Shown piece after piece: positions 19,360 through 29,518 of a stretch of DNA of 64,000 nucleotides. The stretch is from Helicobacter canis. GTDB lineage: Bacteria; Campylobacterota; Campylobacteria; Campylobacterales; Helicobacteraceae. The position numbers and the translations under genes are program-made. The stretch is from contig NZ_UGHV01000001.1 in the NCBI RefSeq assembly GCF_900451095.1, positions 1,860,001 to 1,924,000 of the forward strand. Reading direction: 5' to 3'. The notes under the pieces were generated by a model that was given only the letters and a program-made list of their open reading frames with translations, did no database searches and had not been told where the DNA came from. How positions within the stretch are numbered: position 1 is the stretch's first letter; each line of letters opens with the position of its first letter.

Positions 19360-21000
19360 TTAGCTCTTTGGGTTAGATTTGGATTCTAGTGCCTTTTTCA
19401 CAAAGGCTAAGATGATGGGATTTGGGGCTTGCAAGCGCGAGGTAAATTCTGGGTGGAACTGCACGCCGATGAAAAAGGGGTGCTTCTCTAGCTCGATAGC
19501 TTCAATAAGCCCGCTCTTTGACTCACCGCTGATAGTCATACCATTTTTTTCTAGCAAGGCTCGGTAGGCGGGGTTTGCTTCATAGCGGTGGCGGTGGCGT
19601 TCTTTGATGATTTTGGCGTGATTGTAAGCAGTGGCGATATGGCTTTTAGGGCGTAGCACGCACTCATACTCACCAAGCCGCATAGTCCCGCCCATAGGGG
19701 ACTTGATCGTGCGGATCTGGGAGTTGCCGCATTGATCGATGAAGTCTTCTATCAAGTAAATAAATGGGTAGGAAGTATCAGGGGCAAACTCACTAGAATC
19801 CGCTTTTTCTATGCCTAGCACATTACGGGCAAACTCTATAATACTTAGCTGCATTCCCAAGCATATCCCTAAAAATGGCACTTTATGCTCCCTAGCATAG
19901 CGGATCGCTAAAATCTTGCCCTCTATGCCACGGCTGCCAAAGCCCCCGGGGATCAAAATCCCATCAACATCACTTAGCTCCTCGCCTTGTGTATGCTCTA
20001 GGGCTTGGCTATCAATCCACTTAATATGCACGCGTGTGTCGATGTTTGCCCCTGCGTGGATTAGGGCTTCGGTTAGAGATTTGTAGGATTCTTTTAGGTG
20101 GAGATATTTCCCTACAAAGGCGATTGTAACCTCATCTTTTGGCGAGATGATCTTTTTTACCAACATATCCCATTCATTCATATCTGGCGCGATAGGCTCA
20201 AGCGCGAAATGCCTAGATACAGGGGTTAAAATCCCCTCTTTTAAGAAATTAAGCGGGCATTGATAGATACTTTTAGCATCAAGGGCTTCAATCACGCTAT
20301 CATCAGCCACATCGCAGCTCATCGCAAGCTTTTTCTTAAGCTCTTTGCTTAGAGGCTTTTCAGCCCTAGCGATGATGATTTGCGGTGTGATCCCTATGCG
20401 GCGTAGCTCTTGCACAGAGTGCTGGGTGGGCTTTGTCTTTAGCTCACCTGCTGCTCTAATGAGCGGGATAAGTGTTACATGGATACTTAAGACTTGCGTA
20501 TTGGGTAGCTCGTGTTTGAGCTGGCGCATAGCCTCCAAAAATGGCAGCCCCTCAATATCCCCTACCGTGCCTCCTAGCTCGATGACTAAGAAGTCATAGC
20601 CCTTGCCCACAGCCTTTATGCGGCTTTTTATCTCATCGACAATATGCGGGACTACTTGGATCGTTTTTCCTAGATAATTGCCCTTGCGCTCATTCTCTAT
20701 GACAGAGAGATAGACCTGCCCTGTGGTGAAATTATTGCCTTTGCTAAGGCTTGTGTTTAAAAATCGCTCATAATGCCCTATGTCTAAATCCGTCTCTGCG
20801 CCATCGGCTGTTACAAACACTTCTCCGTGCTCTAGCGGACTCATCGTGCCCGGATCGATATTGATATATGGATCGATTTTTAGGATATTGACCTTATAGC
20901 CACTTTGCTTTAGCAAGGTCGCTAGCGATGATGATGAAATCCCTTTCCCCAGTGAGCTTAACACCCCTCCTGTAACAAATATGTATTTTGTATGTGCCAT
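19360..21000 (-). CDS. pyrG: CTP synthase
   Basis: PyrG aminates UTP to CTP with glutamine and ATP. The 546-residue length is standard. The N-terminal synthetase domain has [17 protein letters not shown], the C-terminal class I glutaminase has GICLGMQ with the catalytic Cys, and HPEF near the end gives the catalytic His/Glu. It is the first gene of the long minus-strand run; an AAGGA site precedes the ATG. The 222 bases upstream are AT-rich with a TTACA/AACATTGCGC direct-repeat tract (about 21010-21070) but no clear operator. Confidence 0.96.
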   Translation of the reverse strand: MAHTKYIFVTGGVLSSLGKGISSSSLATLLKQSGYKVNILKIDPYINIDPGTMSPLEHGEVFVTADGAETDLDIGHYERFLNTSLSKGNNFTTGQVYLSVIENERKGNYLGKTIQVVPHIVDEIKSRIKAVGKGYDFLVIELGGTVGDIEGLPFLEAMRQLKHELPNTQVLSIHVTLIPLIRAAGELKTKPTQHSVQELRRIGITPQIIIARAEKPLSKELKKKLAMSCDVADDSVIEALDAKSIYQCPLNFLKEGILTPVSRHFALEPIAPDMNEWDMLVKKIISPKDEVTIAFVGKYLHLKESYKSLTEALIHAGANIDTRVHIKWIDSQALEHTQGEELSDVDGILIPGGFGSRGIEGKILAIRYAREHKVPFLGICLGMQLSIIEFARNVLGIEKADSSEFAPDTSYPFIYLIEDFIDQCGNSQIRTIKSPMGGTMRLGEYECVLRPKSHIATAYNHAKIIKERHRHRYEANPAYRALLEKNGMTISGESKSGLIEAIELEKHPFFIGVQFHPEFTSRLQAPNPIILAFVKKALESKSNPKS

Positions 21001-21222
21001 TATTGAATCCTTACAATTTAATCCTTACATTACATTGCGCAACATTACACAATATTACACAACATTGCGCATCTGCGCTTGTATCACCTATGATTATGCT
21101 TACAATCCTATACAAAAACCCCTTACAAAGTTATTATTTTTAGATTTATATTTTTGTTTTACAATATTTAGCATATCAAGGCTACTAAATGCGTAGCCTA
21201 TATGTTTGTAAGGATATGAAGT

Positions 21223-22422
21223 ATGATGATGTTTTGCCTTTGTTATGTGCTTTTTTTGACCATTCCTAGCATTGTGATTGATATACTACAAATCTACCAT
21301 ATCAAAGCCTTTGCCAAGCGACAAGCCGTAATACTCCAGCCCAAAGACTATGCAATCTCTGCTAACTACTCTTTGGCAAACTTGCGCTTATCCATAATTA
21401 GCCATATTTTTGAAGCACTGATTTTTATCGCGTGGGTGAGCTTTGGACTTGCGGCGTGGCAAGACTTTTTGGCAGAAGAAGCAGCCTTTGGCTTCATCAT
21501 CTTTGTGCTAGGATTTGTGCTGATTAACGCTCTCTTGCAACTTCCTCTTAGCGCGTATAAGCAGCTGCGACTAGATAAACTCTATGGATTCTCGAATGTA
21601 ACTTGGCAGATCTTTTTCATCGATACACTAAAGAGCTTCGCGCTTATAGCAGTGTTTGGATTCTTGGTGCTATGGCTTTTGCTTATTGTGATGGATTATG
21701 CGTATTGGTGGCTAGCGGGATTTGGCGTGGTATTTTTGCTTATGGTAGTGATCAATGCCCTATATCCCACGCTTATTGCACCTATTTTTAATACCTTCAC
21801 ACCGCTTAATAACCAAAACCTCCAAGACAAAATCCAAGAGCTTATGAGTAAAGCTGGCTTTAAGGCAAATGGGATTTTTGTGATGGATGCAAGCAGGCGA
21901 GATGGCAGGCTTAATGCGTATTTTGGTGGATTGGGGAGTGCGAAAAGAGTCGTGCTATTTGACACACTATTAGAAAAGGTAAGCTCTGAGGGCTTGCTTG
22001 CGATCTTAGCCCACGAGCTTGGGCATTTTAAGCACAAAGACATAATAGTCAATTTGCTGCTCTCTGGCGTGTTGCTCTTTGGGCTGTTTTTTGTCGCTGG
22101 GCATTTGCCTGCGGGGCTGTTTGATACATTGAGACTGCAAAACAACCACGCCACTTCACTGACGATTTTACTGCTGATCGCGCCTATTGTGTCCTTTTGG
22201 CTAATGCCGCTTATCGGCTATTTTAGCCGCAAGGCAGAATACCGCGCAGATGCTTATAGTGTCTCACTCACTAGCGCACACTGCCTAAAAGAAGCCCTAA
22301 TCCGCCTTGTCAATGAGAACAAAACTTTCCCCCACTCCCACCCTGCTTATGTGTTTTTCCACTATACACATCCGCCGCTTTTAGATCGGCTAAAAGCCCT
22401 TGATATACCGCAAGCACATTGA
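21223..22422 (+). CDS. M48 family (Ste24/CAAX protease-like) membrane metalloprotease
   Basis: A 399-residue integral membrane protein with about six to seven hydrophobic segments and the zinc motif HELGHFKHKD (about residues 265-274), with the downstream EYRADAYS segment providing the third ligand. It has the Ste24p (M48A) length and layout rather than the shorter HtpX type. In bacteria such proteins act in membrane-protein quality control; substrates cannot be read here. It is divergent from pyrG and nine bases upstream of prmC. Confidence 0.88.
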   Translation: MMMFCLCYVLFLTIPSIVIDILQIYHIKAFAKRQAVILQPKDYAISANYSLANLRLSIISHIFEALIFIAWVSFGLAAWQDFLAEEAAFGFIIFVLGFVLINALLQLPLSAYKQLRLDKLYGFSNVTWQIFFIDTLKSFALIAVFGFLVLWLLLIVMDYAYWWLAGFGVVFLLMVVINALYPTLIAPIFNTFTPLNNQNLQDKIQELMSKAGFKANGIFVMDASRRDGRLNAYFGGLGSAKRVVLFDTLLEKVSSEGLLAILAHELGHFKHKDIIVNLLLSGVLLFGLFFVAGHLPAGLFDTLRLQNNHATSLTILLLIAPIVSFWLMPLIGYFSRKAEYRADAYSVSLTSAHCLKEALIRLVNENKTFPHSHPAYVFFHYTHPPLLDRLKALDIPQAH

Positions 22423-22431
22423 CCTAGCGCG

Positions 22432-23331
22432 ATGGACATAAACACAGCCCTACAACACGCGCTTGCTTGCTTGCGCCAAGCCCATCTAGCCACTTCTCAA
22501 GAAGCCCCACCACCAAGAAAAAACCACCAAGAAATCTGCCAAGCCCCCGCACCACGAGCAAGGCTAGAAGCTGAAATCTTGCTAGGCTTTGTGCTAGGCA
22601 AAGAGCGCGTATGGCTACACACACACGATAGGCAAAAGCTAGATTCTAGGGAGCAAGAGCGGTTTTTCTCTCTCATTGATCAAAGAGCCAAAGGCTGCCC
22701 GATAGAGTATTTGACACATAGGGTAAGCTTTTTAGACTTTGAGTTATTTGTGGATCCTAGTGTGCTAATCCCTCGCCCAGAAAGTGAGATTTTGGTGCAA
22801 AAAGTATGCGAGACTCTAAGCCACGATCAAAGCCCACATTTAACGCTTATCGAAGTGGGCATAGGCTCTGGGGCACTTAGCATAGCCATAGCCCGTGCAT
22901 TCCCAAAACTCTCTATCATCGCCACAGATATTAGCCAAGCAGCCTTGCACACCGCTGCGCGCAATATCGCGCATTTTGACTTACAAGAGCGCATTATGCT
23001 TAGGCATACTTCCTTGCTTGATGGCATAGATACTAGCTCCATCTCGCTAGTATTCTCAAACCCTCCCTATATCGCCACATCTTACCCCATAGCAAAATCT
23101 CTTAGCTATGAGCCTAGTAGCGCGCTCTTTGGCGGCGAAAAAGGCAGTGAAATACTTGAGAGTCTAATCGCCAAGTGCAGCACACACAAAATCCCCTATC
23201 TTGTGTGCGAAATGGGCTATGATCAAAAGCACCGCCTAGCACAAGTGCTAGAATCTAGCGGCTATGAAGCAGAGTTTTACACAGACTTAGCGGGGCTTGA
23301 TCGTGGGTTTGTCGCTAGGCTTCAAAGCTAG
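22432..23331 (+). CDS. prmC: Peptide chain release factor N5-glutamine methyltransferase
   Basis: PrmC/HemK methylates the glutamine of the GGQ motif in release factors RF1 and RF2. The 299-residue protein has an N-terminal helical domain and a SAM-binding Rossmann fold: LIEVGIGSGALSIAIA (motif I) and the diagnostic SNPPYI motif near residue 209. Residues 20-45 (AHLATSQEAPPPRKNHQEI) look like a low-complexity insertion. It starts nine bases after the protease gene, with only a weak ribosome binding site, so translational coupling is likely. Confidence 0.92.
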   Translation: MDINTALQHALACLRQAHLATSQEAPPPRKNHQEICQAPAPRARLEAEILLGFVLGKERVWLHTHDRQKLDSREQERFFSLIDQRAKGCPIEYLTHRVSFLDFELFVDPSVLIPRPESEILVQKVCETLSHDQSPHLTLIEVGIGSGALSIAIARAFPKLSIIATDISQAALHTAARNIAHFDLQERIMLRHTSLLDGIDTSSISLVFSNPPYIATSYPIAKSLSYEPSSALFGGEKGSEILESLIAKCSTHKIPYLVCEMGYDQKHRLAQVLESSGYEAEFYTDLAGLDRGFVARLQS

Positions 23332-23357
23332 CCCAAACACAAGAGATAAGCAAAGCC

Positions 23358-23816
23358 CTAAGGCTCAAGGCTTAGTGAAGGCACAAGTCGTATGCGGAAT
23401 CCACTCTCCCCCACAAGCTCTATATACTCATCATTACCCTGCACGATAAATCGCCCATTAAAATTACGCGCAAAAATAGCTTCAAGATTGGATTCTAGGG
23501 CTTTAGCACACATCTTTTTACTCAAGCCCCCTGCCCCCACGACTAGCACCTTGCCTCCACCTTGCACTTGATATGGAGCAAAGAAGTTATTACACCCCAC
23601 AATGCCACTTACCTGCGAGGAAGAAAAGAGCAAAAAGGCATTTTCTATCTCATAAGGCACAGCGATCTCATACTCGCCAAGCTGCATAAACTCCACTTCA
23701 AATCGCCCCACCTTGCCAAGTGTATAAGCACTCACACCAAGCAAGCTTTCACTAGCATTTAGCACGCTGCACATAAGCCCAAATAACAGCACCCAAAGCA
23801 CTTTGCACACACGCAT
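23358..23816 (-). CDS. META domain (HslJ-like) exported protein
   Basis: A 152-residue protein with a signal peptide (VLWVLLFGLMCSVLNA) and a META-domain pattern: GIVGCNNFFAPYQV, a later LSKKMC with the paired Cys, and a C-terminal GFRIRLVP strand. META/HslJ proteins are small periplasmic or surface proteins linked to novobiocin tolerance and motility in other bacteria; no role is assigned here. It is transcribed after the membrane protein at 23829-24476 with a 12-base gap. Confidence 0.7.
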   Translation of the reverse strand: MRVCKVLWVLLFGLMCSVLNASESLLGVSAYTLGKVGRFEVEFMQLGEYEIAVPYEIENAFLLFSSSQVSGIVGCNNFFAPYQVQGGGKVLVVGAGGLSKKMCAKALESNLEAIFARNFNGRFIVQGNDEYIELVGESGFRIRLVPSLSLEP

Positions 23817-23828
23817 AATCTCTCCTTA

Positions 23829-24476
23829 TCAATACAGCACCAAGCTCTTGCTATCATAGCTATAAATCCCAAATACCACGACATATAGCACAAATACAAA
23901 GCCTAGATTCTCCCACACCACACGCGGGATCTCCAAACGCTTGAAGTAATAAAACCCCCATTCAAACACCGCCAAAGCAAGAAATACCCACACGATTTTG
24001 CCCCCATACAGCGCAAAAAGCATCGCGTAATTTTCATTGCTAAGCAGAGCCAAAGCCTCTAGCACACTTGCGTGAAATCCGGGCACAAGATCGCTAGAAA
24101 CTAAGCTAGGATAGGCACAAAGCAAATAGAGTAGCAATAGCAGCACATAATGCTGGAAAATCTTCAGCCTATCGCTAAGGATCAGCGCGAAAAATAGCAC
24201 CAAAATCCCTATGAAATTCTCCGCATACAATGTAATAGCCCCAATAAAAGGCAAAAACACTAGATAAAAATACTGCAAAAAAGTGGATTCTAGCGCGGGG
24301 TCTAAAGTGGATTCTAGCGGAGAGCTAGCAGGCAAGGAGCGGGTATCAATCATCTCTAGCGCACTAGGTAGCAAGATAGCAAGCACAACAACATAGCCAA
24401 GAAACAGCATAAACATCTTGGCATTATAGCTACTAGAAAACGCGCTAGAGACAATCTGCTTGCAAAGCTTTATCAT
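23829..24476 (-). CDS. Multi-pass membrane protein of unknown function
   Basis: A 215-residue protein with about five hydrophobic helices. Its periplasmic or cytoplasmic loop near residues 45-70 (PLESTLDPALEST) is coded by two copies of the 15-mer word in the LEST frame. No family motif recognised. It lies between htpG and the META-domain gene with short gaps and may be co-transcribed with them. Confidence 0.65.
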   Translation of the reverse strand: MIKLCKQIVSSAFSSSYNAKMFMLFLGYVVVLAILLPSALEMIDTRSLPASSPLESTLDPALESTFLQYFYLVFLPFIGAITLYAENFIGILVLFFALILSDRLKIFQHYVLLLLLYLLCAYPSLVSSDLVPGFHASVLEALALLSNENYAMLFALYGGKIVWVFLALAVFEWGFYYFKRLEIPRVVWENLGFVFVLYVVVFGIYSYDSKSLVLY

Positions 24477-24485
24477 AGGTTTTGG

Positions 24486-26354
24486 CTATTTCAAGCTCTC
24501 ATCAATGAGTGCGTAGAGGCGTTGGCTAAAGTCTTTGGCACTATCAAGACTGCCAGATTCTAGGAGCCTAGCACTATCATAGAGCAAATGCGCGACTTCT
24601 TGCGCCTTGCTAGAATCCACTTTTATAAGCTTGCTAAAAATGCTGTGATTGACATTGATTTGCACACTTTTTTTGCCCTTTGGCAGCTCCTGCCCCATTT
24701 GACGCATAAGATTTACCATCATCGCATTTTGCTCCTCGCCCAAAAGCGCGATAGGCGAGCTTAGGCTAGCACTTAGCTCCACGCTAGCGATCTCTTCGCC
24801 CAGCGCATCTTTGAAAGCCTGCACGATAGGCGCAAATTTCTTGTTGGTCTCTTCATCGATTTTTTCTTCTCCAAGCTCTTGCAAAGCCTCTTTGCTTGTG
24901 GCGTCTTTTAGCGGGGTTTTGTCGTATTCTCCCACGCTTGGCATTACAAAGCCATCGACCTCATCGCTTAAAAGCAGCACATCAAAGCCAAGCTTTGCAT
25001 ATTTCTCTAATAATGGCGAAGCTTTCAGCAGATCTTTATTCTCACCGATGATATAGTAGATACTTTTTTGCTCCTTTGGCATTGCTTGCTTATAGTCCTT
25101 TAGGCTAAGGTTTTCCGCCTTACTGCTATCAAATCGCAAAAGCTCTAAAATCTTTTCTTTGTTTTCATAATCACTATATAGCCCCTCTTTTAGCACCCTG
25201 CCAAACTGCTCATAAAAGCCCTTGTATTTCTTGCTATCTTTGGAGAGCTTTTCTATCTCGCTTAAGATTTTCTTGGTGCTAGCGGATTTAATATTAGCTA
25301 GAATCTTATTTTGCTGCAAAATCTCGCGGCTCACATTAAGCGGGAGATCTTCACTATCAATCACCCCACGCACGAAGCGCAAATACTGGGGCAAAAGCTC
25401 CTTGTCATCATCAGTGATAAACACGCGCTTGACATAGAGCTTCACCCCAGAGCGATAATCCACGCGGTAGAGATCAAAGGGCGCGACAGAGGGGATAAAA
25501 AAGAGCGTGGTGTATTCTAAATTGCCCTCCACTTTTGTATGCACATAGCTTAGTGGCTCGCTATTATCGTGGGCAAAGCCTTTGTAAAACTCTTTATAAT
25601 CTTGCTCTTTTAGCTCATTTTTGGGGATTTTCCACAGGGCTTTGGCAGTGTTTAGCTGCTCGCATTTTTGTAGCACTTCATCATTTTTGCCCTCTTTTTT
25701 CTCCTCTTCTGTGGCGTATTTTGTCTCCTCATAGTGCAGAAAAATAGGGAAGCCAATGTGATCGGAGTATTTTTTGATGATAGATTCTATCTCCCAGCGA
25801 CTTGCAAAATGCTTCTCATCATCTTTCAAATATAGCGCGATCTCTGTGCCGTGCGTGTCTTTCTTGCATTCAGTGATCTCATACTCTCCGCTGCCATCAC
25901 TCACCCAGCTAAAGGCTTGCTCCTGCGCGGCTTTTTTGGTCGTTACCACTACCTTTTGTGCCACCATAAAGGCTGAGTAAAATCCCACGCCAAATTGCCC
26001 AATAAGTGCGGAGTCTTTTTTCTTATCGCCGCTTAGGGCGTTTAGGAAGCTTTTTGTGCCGGATTTTGCGATTGTGCCTAGATTGTCAATGAGCTCTTGC
26101 TCACTCATACCAATCCCAGAATCCACTATTTTTAGCACGCCCTTTTTCTCATCGAAGTGAATATCAATGCGCGGCTCAAAGGCGATATGCTTAAACCCAT
26201 CATCGCTAATAGTGAGATAATTAAGCTTATCAAGCGCATCAGAAGCATTGCTTACAAGCTCGCGCAAGAAAATCTCTTTGTTTGAATAGAGTGAATGGAT
26301 CATAAGATCTAGCAGCTGCTTAATTTCTGTTTGAAATGCCATTTTCTTTGCCAT
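24486..26354 (-). CDS. htpG: Chaperone HtpG (Hsp90)
   Basis: A 622-residue bacterial Hsp90 with the GHKL ATPase N-domain (FLRELVSNASDALDKL, DSGIGM, IGQFGVGFYSAF), the middle domain (GVKLYVKRVFI, DLPLNVSRE) and the C-terminal dimerisation domain. It helps fold and remodel client proteins under stress. The ATG has an AAAGGA site and a TATAAT box at 26382-26387. The KVDSSKAQE segment near residue 580 is coded by one copy of the 15-mer word placed in frame in the C-domain. Confidence 0.96.
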   Translation of the reverse strand: MAKKMAFQTEIKQLLDLMIHSLYSNKEIFLRELVSNASDALDKLNYLTISDDGFKHIAFEPRIDIHFDEKKGVLKIVDSGIGMSEQELIDNLGTIAKSGTKSFLNALSGDKKKDSALIGQFGVGFYSAFMVAQKVVVTTKKAAQEQAFSWVSDGSGEYEITECKKDTHGTEIALYLKDDEKHFASRWEIESIIKKYSDHIGFPIFLHYEETKYATEEEKKEGKNDEVLQKCEQLNTAKALWKIPKNELKEQDYKEFYKGFAHDNSEPLSYVHTKVEGNLEYTTLFFIPSVAPFDLYRVDYRSGVKLYVKRVFITDDDKELLPQYLRFVRGVIDSEDLPLNVSREILQQNKILANIKSASTKKILSEIEKLSKDSKKYKGFYEQFGRVLKEGLYSDYENKEKILELLRFDSSKAENLSLKDYKQAMPKEQKSIYYIIGENKDLLKASPLLEKYAKLGFDVLLLSDEVDGFVMPSVGEYDKTPLKDATSKEALQELGEEKIDEETNKKFAPIVQAFKDALGEEIASVELSASLSSPIALLGEEQNAMMVNLMRQMGQELPKGKKSVQINVNHSIFSKLIKVDSSKAQEVAHLLYDSARLLESGSLDSAKDFSQRLYALIDESLK

Positions 26355-26381
26355 TGTGTATCCTTTGTAAAAATTTTGGCA

Positions 26382-26387
26382 ATTATA
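26382..26387 (-). promoter_or_regulatory. Sigma-70 -10 box for htpG
   Basis: TATAAT preceded by TGC on the minus strand, 28-33 bases before the htpG ATG. No HrcA CIRCE-type inverted repeat was noticed here. Confidence 0.5.
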
Positions 26388-26810
26388 GCAGGGAATTGAT
26401 AAATATGCAAAAACTTTATATGATAACTATAAATCTTAGTGAGCCTATATCACATAGATTTTATGACACTTTACACTAAACTATCCTCGCACAACCCCTA
26501 CAAAAAGTGGATTCTAGCGGTGCATTTGTGGGGTTGTGGGCGTGTGGGAACTTTGGGTAAAAGTGGATTCTAGTAGAGTGTGGGAGTGGGAGATATAGAG
26601 AGTGAGAAAAATAGAAAATAGATTGCCCTGCCGCCGTTGTCGGCTCACAATGACAGAAAAGGGCTTTCACACTAGAATCCACTTTCGCGGATTTATGGAT
26701 CGCCACGCCTTGCTGGCACAAGGCTCGAGATGACAGAAAAGGCGTTTTCACAAAGCCTGTTTTACTTCAAAAAGCTTGGTTTGCTTACAAAGCCTGCTTT
26801 ACTACCGCAC

Positions 26811-26955
26811 GATTCTAAGAGTTGCGGTGGGGTCCTTGCGGGCTTTGGGGCAATTTGGGGTGGGAGTTACCTAAGCGGTAATGACTACCCCCAAATTGCC
26901 CCAATCGCGTCAAATTGCTCGCCCAAGGCTGAATCGCCAACCCCCTAGAATCCAC
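26811..26955 (+). repeat. Family I modular hairpin element, copy B (loop 1)
   Basis: GATTCTAAGAGTTGCGGTGG leads into a perfect 16-bp stem (arms 26845-26860 and 26889-26904) around a 28-nt loop, then a flank to CCAAGGCTGAATCGCC and a 15-mer word. Stem and loop lengths equal those of copy A and the loop sequence is nearly the same, but the stem sequence differs on both arms together. The left outer part (GTTTTACTTCAAAAAGCTTG) recurs in copy E. Confidence 0.75.
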
Positions 26956-26979
26956 TTTTAAAGGATGGGCAGAGATCGG

Positions 26980-28263
26980 CTATTTGCCTAGATAAACTTG
27001 CCTTGGGCGAGTGATCCTAGCGCGAGTGTTTTTAGAATGCTCGATAAGCTGCGCACACCAGCCCGGCATCCTCCCTAGCACAAAAATCGGCGTGAAGAGC
27101 TGTGTAGGGATCTTTAGCGCAGTTAGGATAATACCGCTGTAAAAATCCACATTAGGATAGAGATTGCGCGCTTGGAAGTAGTCATCTTGCAGGGCGACTT
27201 CTTCAAGCTTTTCGGCAATATCGCTTAGGCGGTGGTCCATTTTTATACCCTTTTTATCAAGCTCATTTTTAAGAGCCTTAATCGCCTTGGCGCGTGGGTC
27301 GTAGCTTTTATACACCCTATGCCCAAAGCCCATAAGTCTAAATGGATCATTCTTGTCTTTTGCCTTCTCAACAAAGCGTGCGACATTTTTCACATCGCCG
27401 ATCTCATTAAGCTGGCACAGCACCGCTTCATTTGCCCCGCCGTGTGCTGGACCCCATAGGGCGTTGATCCCAGAAGCAAGAGCAGCATAAGGATGCACGC
27501 CTGTGGAAGCGACATTGCGCACGGTTGTAGTGGAGGCATTTTGCCCGTGATCGGCGTGGAGACTTAGGATTTTATCCAATGCTTCTACCTCAAGGGGCGT
27601 GATTTCTTGCTCGCCTTTTAGCGTGTGCTTAAGCCTGCCGTGCGGATAAGCGCGAAGCATATATAAGAAGTTTTCTACATAGCTTTTACTAATATCTGGC
27701 TCGATAAATGGCGCACCCACAGAGTTGCGATAGCAAAAGGCTATCATTGTGGGGATTTTGGCGATGATCCTTCGTGCCATTGTTTGATAGTCATCTTCAT
27801 CGTCCATTTCTTTGTGATCATAATAGAGTGTGGCTAGCACAGAAACAAGCGCAGAGAGCGTTGCCATAGGGTGCGCAGAATCTGGGAAAATACTAAAAAT
27901 CCCCTTCAATCGCTCGTGCAAAAAGCTTCTATGGCGCAGCTCTAAGTCAAAATCTAGCGATTCTTGCGCATTTTTGGGTAGCTCATCGCTAATGAGTAGC
28001 TTACAAATATCGGTAAATTTGTATTTATCAACAAGCTCTTGGATCGGGATCCCCTTATAGAGTAGCTCGCCATCTTTGCCATTGACATAGCTAATTGTGG
28101 ATTCACAGCCTGCTGTGCTGCCATAGCCCGGATCATAGGCAAAAATCCCTGTCGTCTCAAAAAGCTTAGAAAAATTCACCGCCTTTGGACCTCTGGTGCA
28201 TTCGATGAGATCAAAATCCCAGCTTTGATTGGTTTCATTGTTGGTAAGAGTGATTGTCCCCAT
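26980..28263 (-). CDS. gltA: Citrate synthase
   Basis: GltA condenses acetyl-CoA and oxaloacetate to citrate at the head of the TCA cycle. I use the ATG at 28263 (427 residues), which has an AAAGGA site and starts MGTITL like H. pylori GltA; a TTG five codons up is open but less likely. The type II hexameric citrate synthase motifs are present: [31 protein letters not shown] and [14 protein letters not shown] with the catalytic His and Asp regions. Transcribed alone behind an AT-rich upstream region. Confidence 0.96.
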   Translation of the reverse strand: MGTITLTNNETNQSWDFDLIECTRGPKAVNFSKLFETTGIFAYDPGYGSTAGCESTISYVNGKDGELLYKGIPIQELVDKYKFTDICKLLISDELPKNAQESLDFDLELRHRSFLHERLKGIFSIFPDSAHPMATLSALVSVLATLYYDHKEMDDEDDYQTMARRIIAKIPTMIAFCYRNSVGAPFIEPDISKSYVENFLYMLRAYPHGRLKHTLKGEQEITPLEVEALDKILSLHADHGQNASTTTVRNVASTGVHPYAALASGINALWGPAHGGANEAVLCQLNEIGDVKNVARFVEKAKDKNDPFRLMGFGHRVYKSYDPRAKAIKALKNELDKKGIKMDHRLSDIAEKLEEVALQDDYFQARNLYPNVDFYSGIILTALKIPTQLFTPIFVLGRMPGWCAQLIEHSKNTRARITRPRQVYLGK

Positions 28264-28334
28264 TGCGTGTCCTTTCAAATGTGATGTATAAATATTCTAC
28301 ACTATTTTTTGTATTAGGTAAATGTTTTTTTTAC

Positions 28335-29507
28335 TTATTTGGGCTTGGTGGGGGCGTGCGATGTGGTGTGTAGTAATTGGGCTAGATGTCGCAAGGCTTG
28401 CGGCAGGGCAGATCCTAGTCTAAGCCCTGCTAGCGCGGTTTTTAGCTCTTGCAATCGCTTAGAATCCACTTTTGCGCTAGAGCAGATACTTAGAGAATCT
28501 ACGCCAAACTCCTTAGCTAGCTGATATAGCGCATCTCTAGGACTTAGGGCTTTTATAATCGCCCCCTTATCTGCAAAGTGCGCGATCTGGGCGCGTTGAT
28601 TGGAGGCGGATTCTAGGATAATGCTAGGGATTTGCAGGGTAAGCAGCTCTAGCATACTTCCACCCCCTGCGCTAATGGCACATTCACACGCTTGTGCTAG
28701 AGAGAGAAACGCATCTGGGCTAAGGTCGCGATAGATAGTGATAGCTTCACTAAGCTCTGCTACAAGCGATGGGCAAAGTGTATGTGCATAGCCCCCACCT
28801 AGCACGATATGAAAATGCACAGAGCCTACTCTAGCCCCCAAGCAATCACGCAAGCCCTGCAAAAATGCCTGTGTCAAATCCCCAGAATCCACCCCGCCAA
28901 AATTCACAAAAATATGCTTTGTTAATGGGATTGAAGCGTGCGGTGTTTGAGGCTTAATTTGCGCGTATTGCGGCACGATAGCAAACTCCTCCCCACACCA
29001 AAGATGATAAGGCTTAGGCGCAAAATGTGTGCTAGCCTCTAGCGTGGGGTTTAGGATATAGCTTTGTGGTGGATACACATCGCGCAGTGTGTCATCTAGG
29101 CAGATAAGCGCGCTTGCTTGTCGCTTGATATGCGCATATACCTCCCTAGTAGCCATATAGCTATCGACTATGGCAAGCACGCTTTCTTTAGGCTTTTTTT
29201 CTCTAAGCACGCTTGATAGGGTATCTTCACAAAACCACTCGTGTGTAAAAAAGTGGATTCTAGCACCAAGATCGCTAGGCACAATCTTGCCAAACTCTGG
29301 GGTAAAATCACCGCGATTATGGAGTGCTATGTGAGCGACTTCTGGGATTTGCGCCAAGATCCTAGCAAGCTTTATGCAGCGATACAAATGCCCTAAGCCT
29401 ATCTCCTGCCCACTCTCGCACAATATCTCAACGCTAATGCCACGCGTTTGTGCTATCTCCTTGCTTGCTCTGCTACCACTCGCCCCCTTGCTTTCACTTA
29501 TCATCAT
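28335..29507 (-). CDS. pseG: UDP-2,4-diacetamido-2,4,6-trideoxy-beta-L-altropyranose hydrolase (PseG)
   Basis: PseG removes UDP in the pseudaminic acid pathway, which makes the sugar that decorates Helicobacter flagellins. The GT-B-like fold is visible: IGLGHLYRCIKLARIL near the N-terminus (the catalytic His17 region), FVNFGGVDSGDLT at the start of the second lobe and AISAGGGSMLELL then SIILESASNQ as the UDP-binding end. At 390 residues it is longer than C. jejuni PseG, with extra residues at both ends, including KVDSKRLQEL. Other pse genes are not nearby. It is eleven bases after pldA. Confidence 0.85.
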   Translation of the reverse strand: MMISESKGASGSRASKEIAQTRGISVEILCESGQEIGLGHLYRCIKLARILAQIPEVAHIALHNRGDFTPEFGKIVPSDLGARIHFFTHEWFCEDTLSSVLREKKPKESVLAIVDSYMATREVYAHIKRQASALICLDDTLRDVYPPQSYILNPTLEASTHFAPKPYHLWCGEEFAIVPQYAQIKPQTPHASIPLTKHIFVNFGGVDSGDLTQAFLQGLRDCLGARVGSVHFHIVLGGGYAHTLCPSLVAELSEAITIYRDLSPDAFLSLAQACECAISAGGGSMLELLTLQIPSIILESASNQRAQIAHFADKGAIIKALSPRDALYQLAKEFGVDSLSICSSAKVDSKRLQELKTALAGLRLGSALPQALRHLAQLLHTTSHAPTKPK

Positions 29508-29518
29508 AGAATCTAGCC

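Larger units (their letters stand above)
26355..26979. other. Repeat-rich region between htpG and gltA
   Basis: The 625 bases hold the htpG promoter at 26355-26400, then four copies of the 15-mer word (near 26505, 26560, 26673 and 26945), two GGATTGCCACG/CGCAATGAC-type short palindromes (about 26622-26655 and 26698-26735) and a full family I hairpin (copy B). There is no credible gene; open frames at 26476-26751 and 26730-26948 read through repeats. Confidence 0.7.

Noticed and set aside
26476-26948. Two open frames between htpG and gltA
   Set aside because: They consist of repeat sequence, whose units lack stops in most frames; no start signals.
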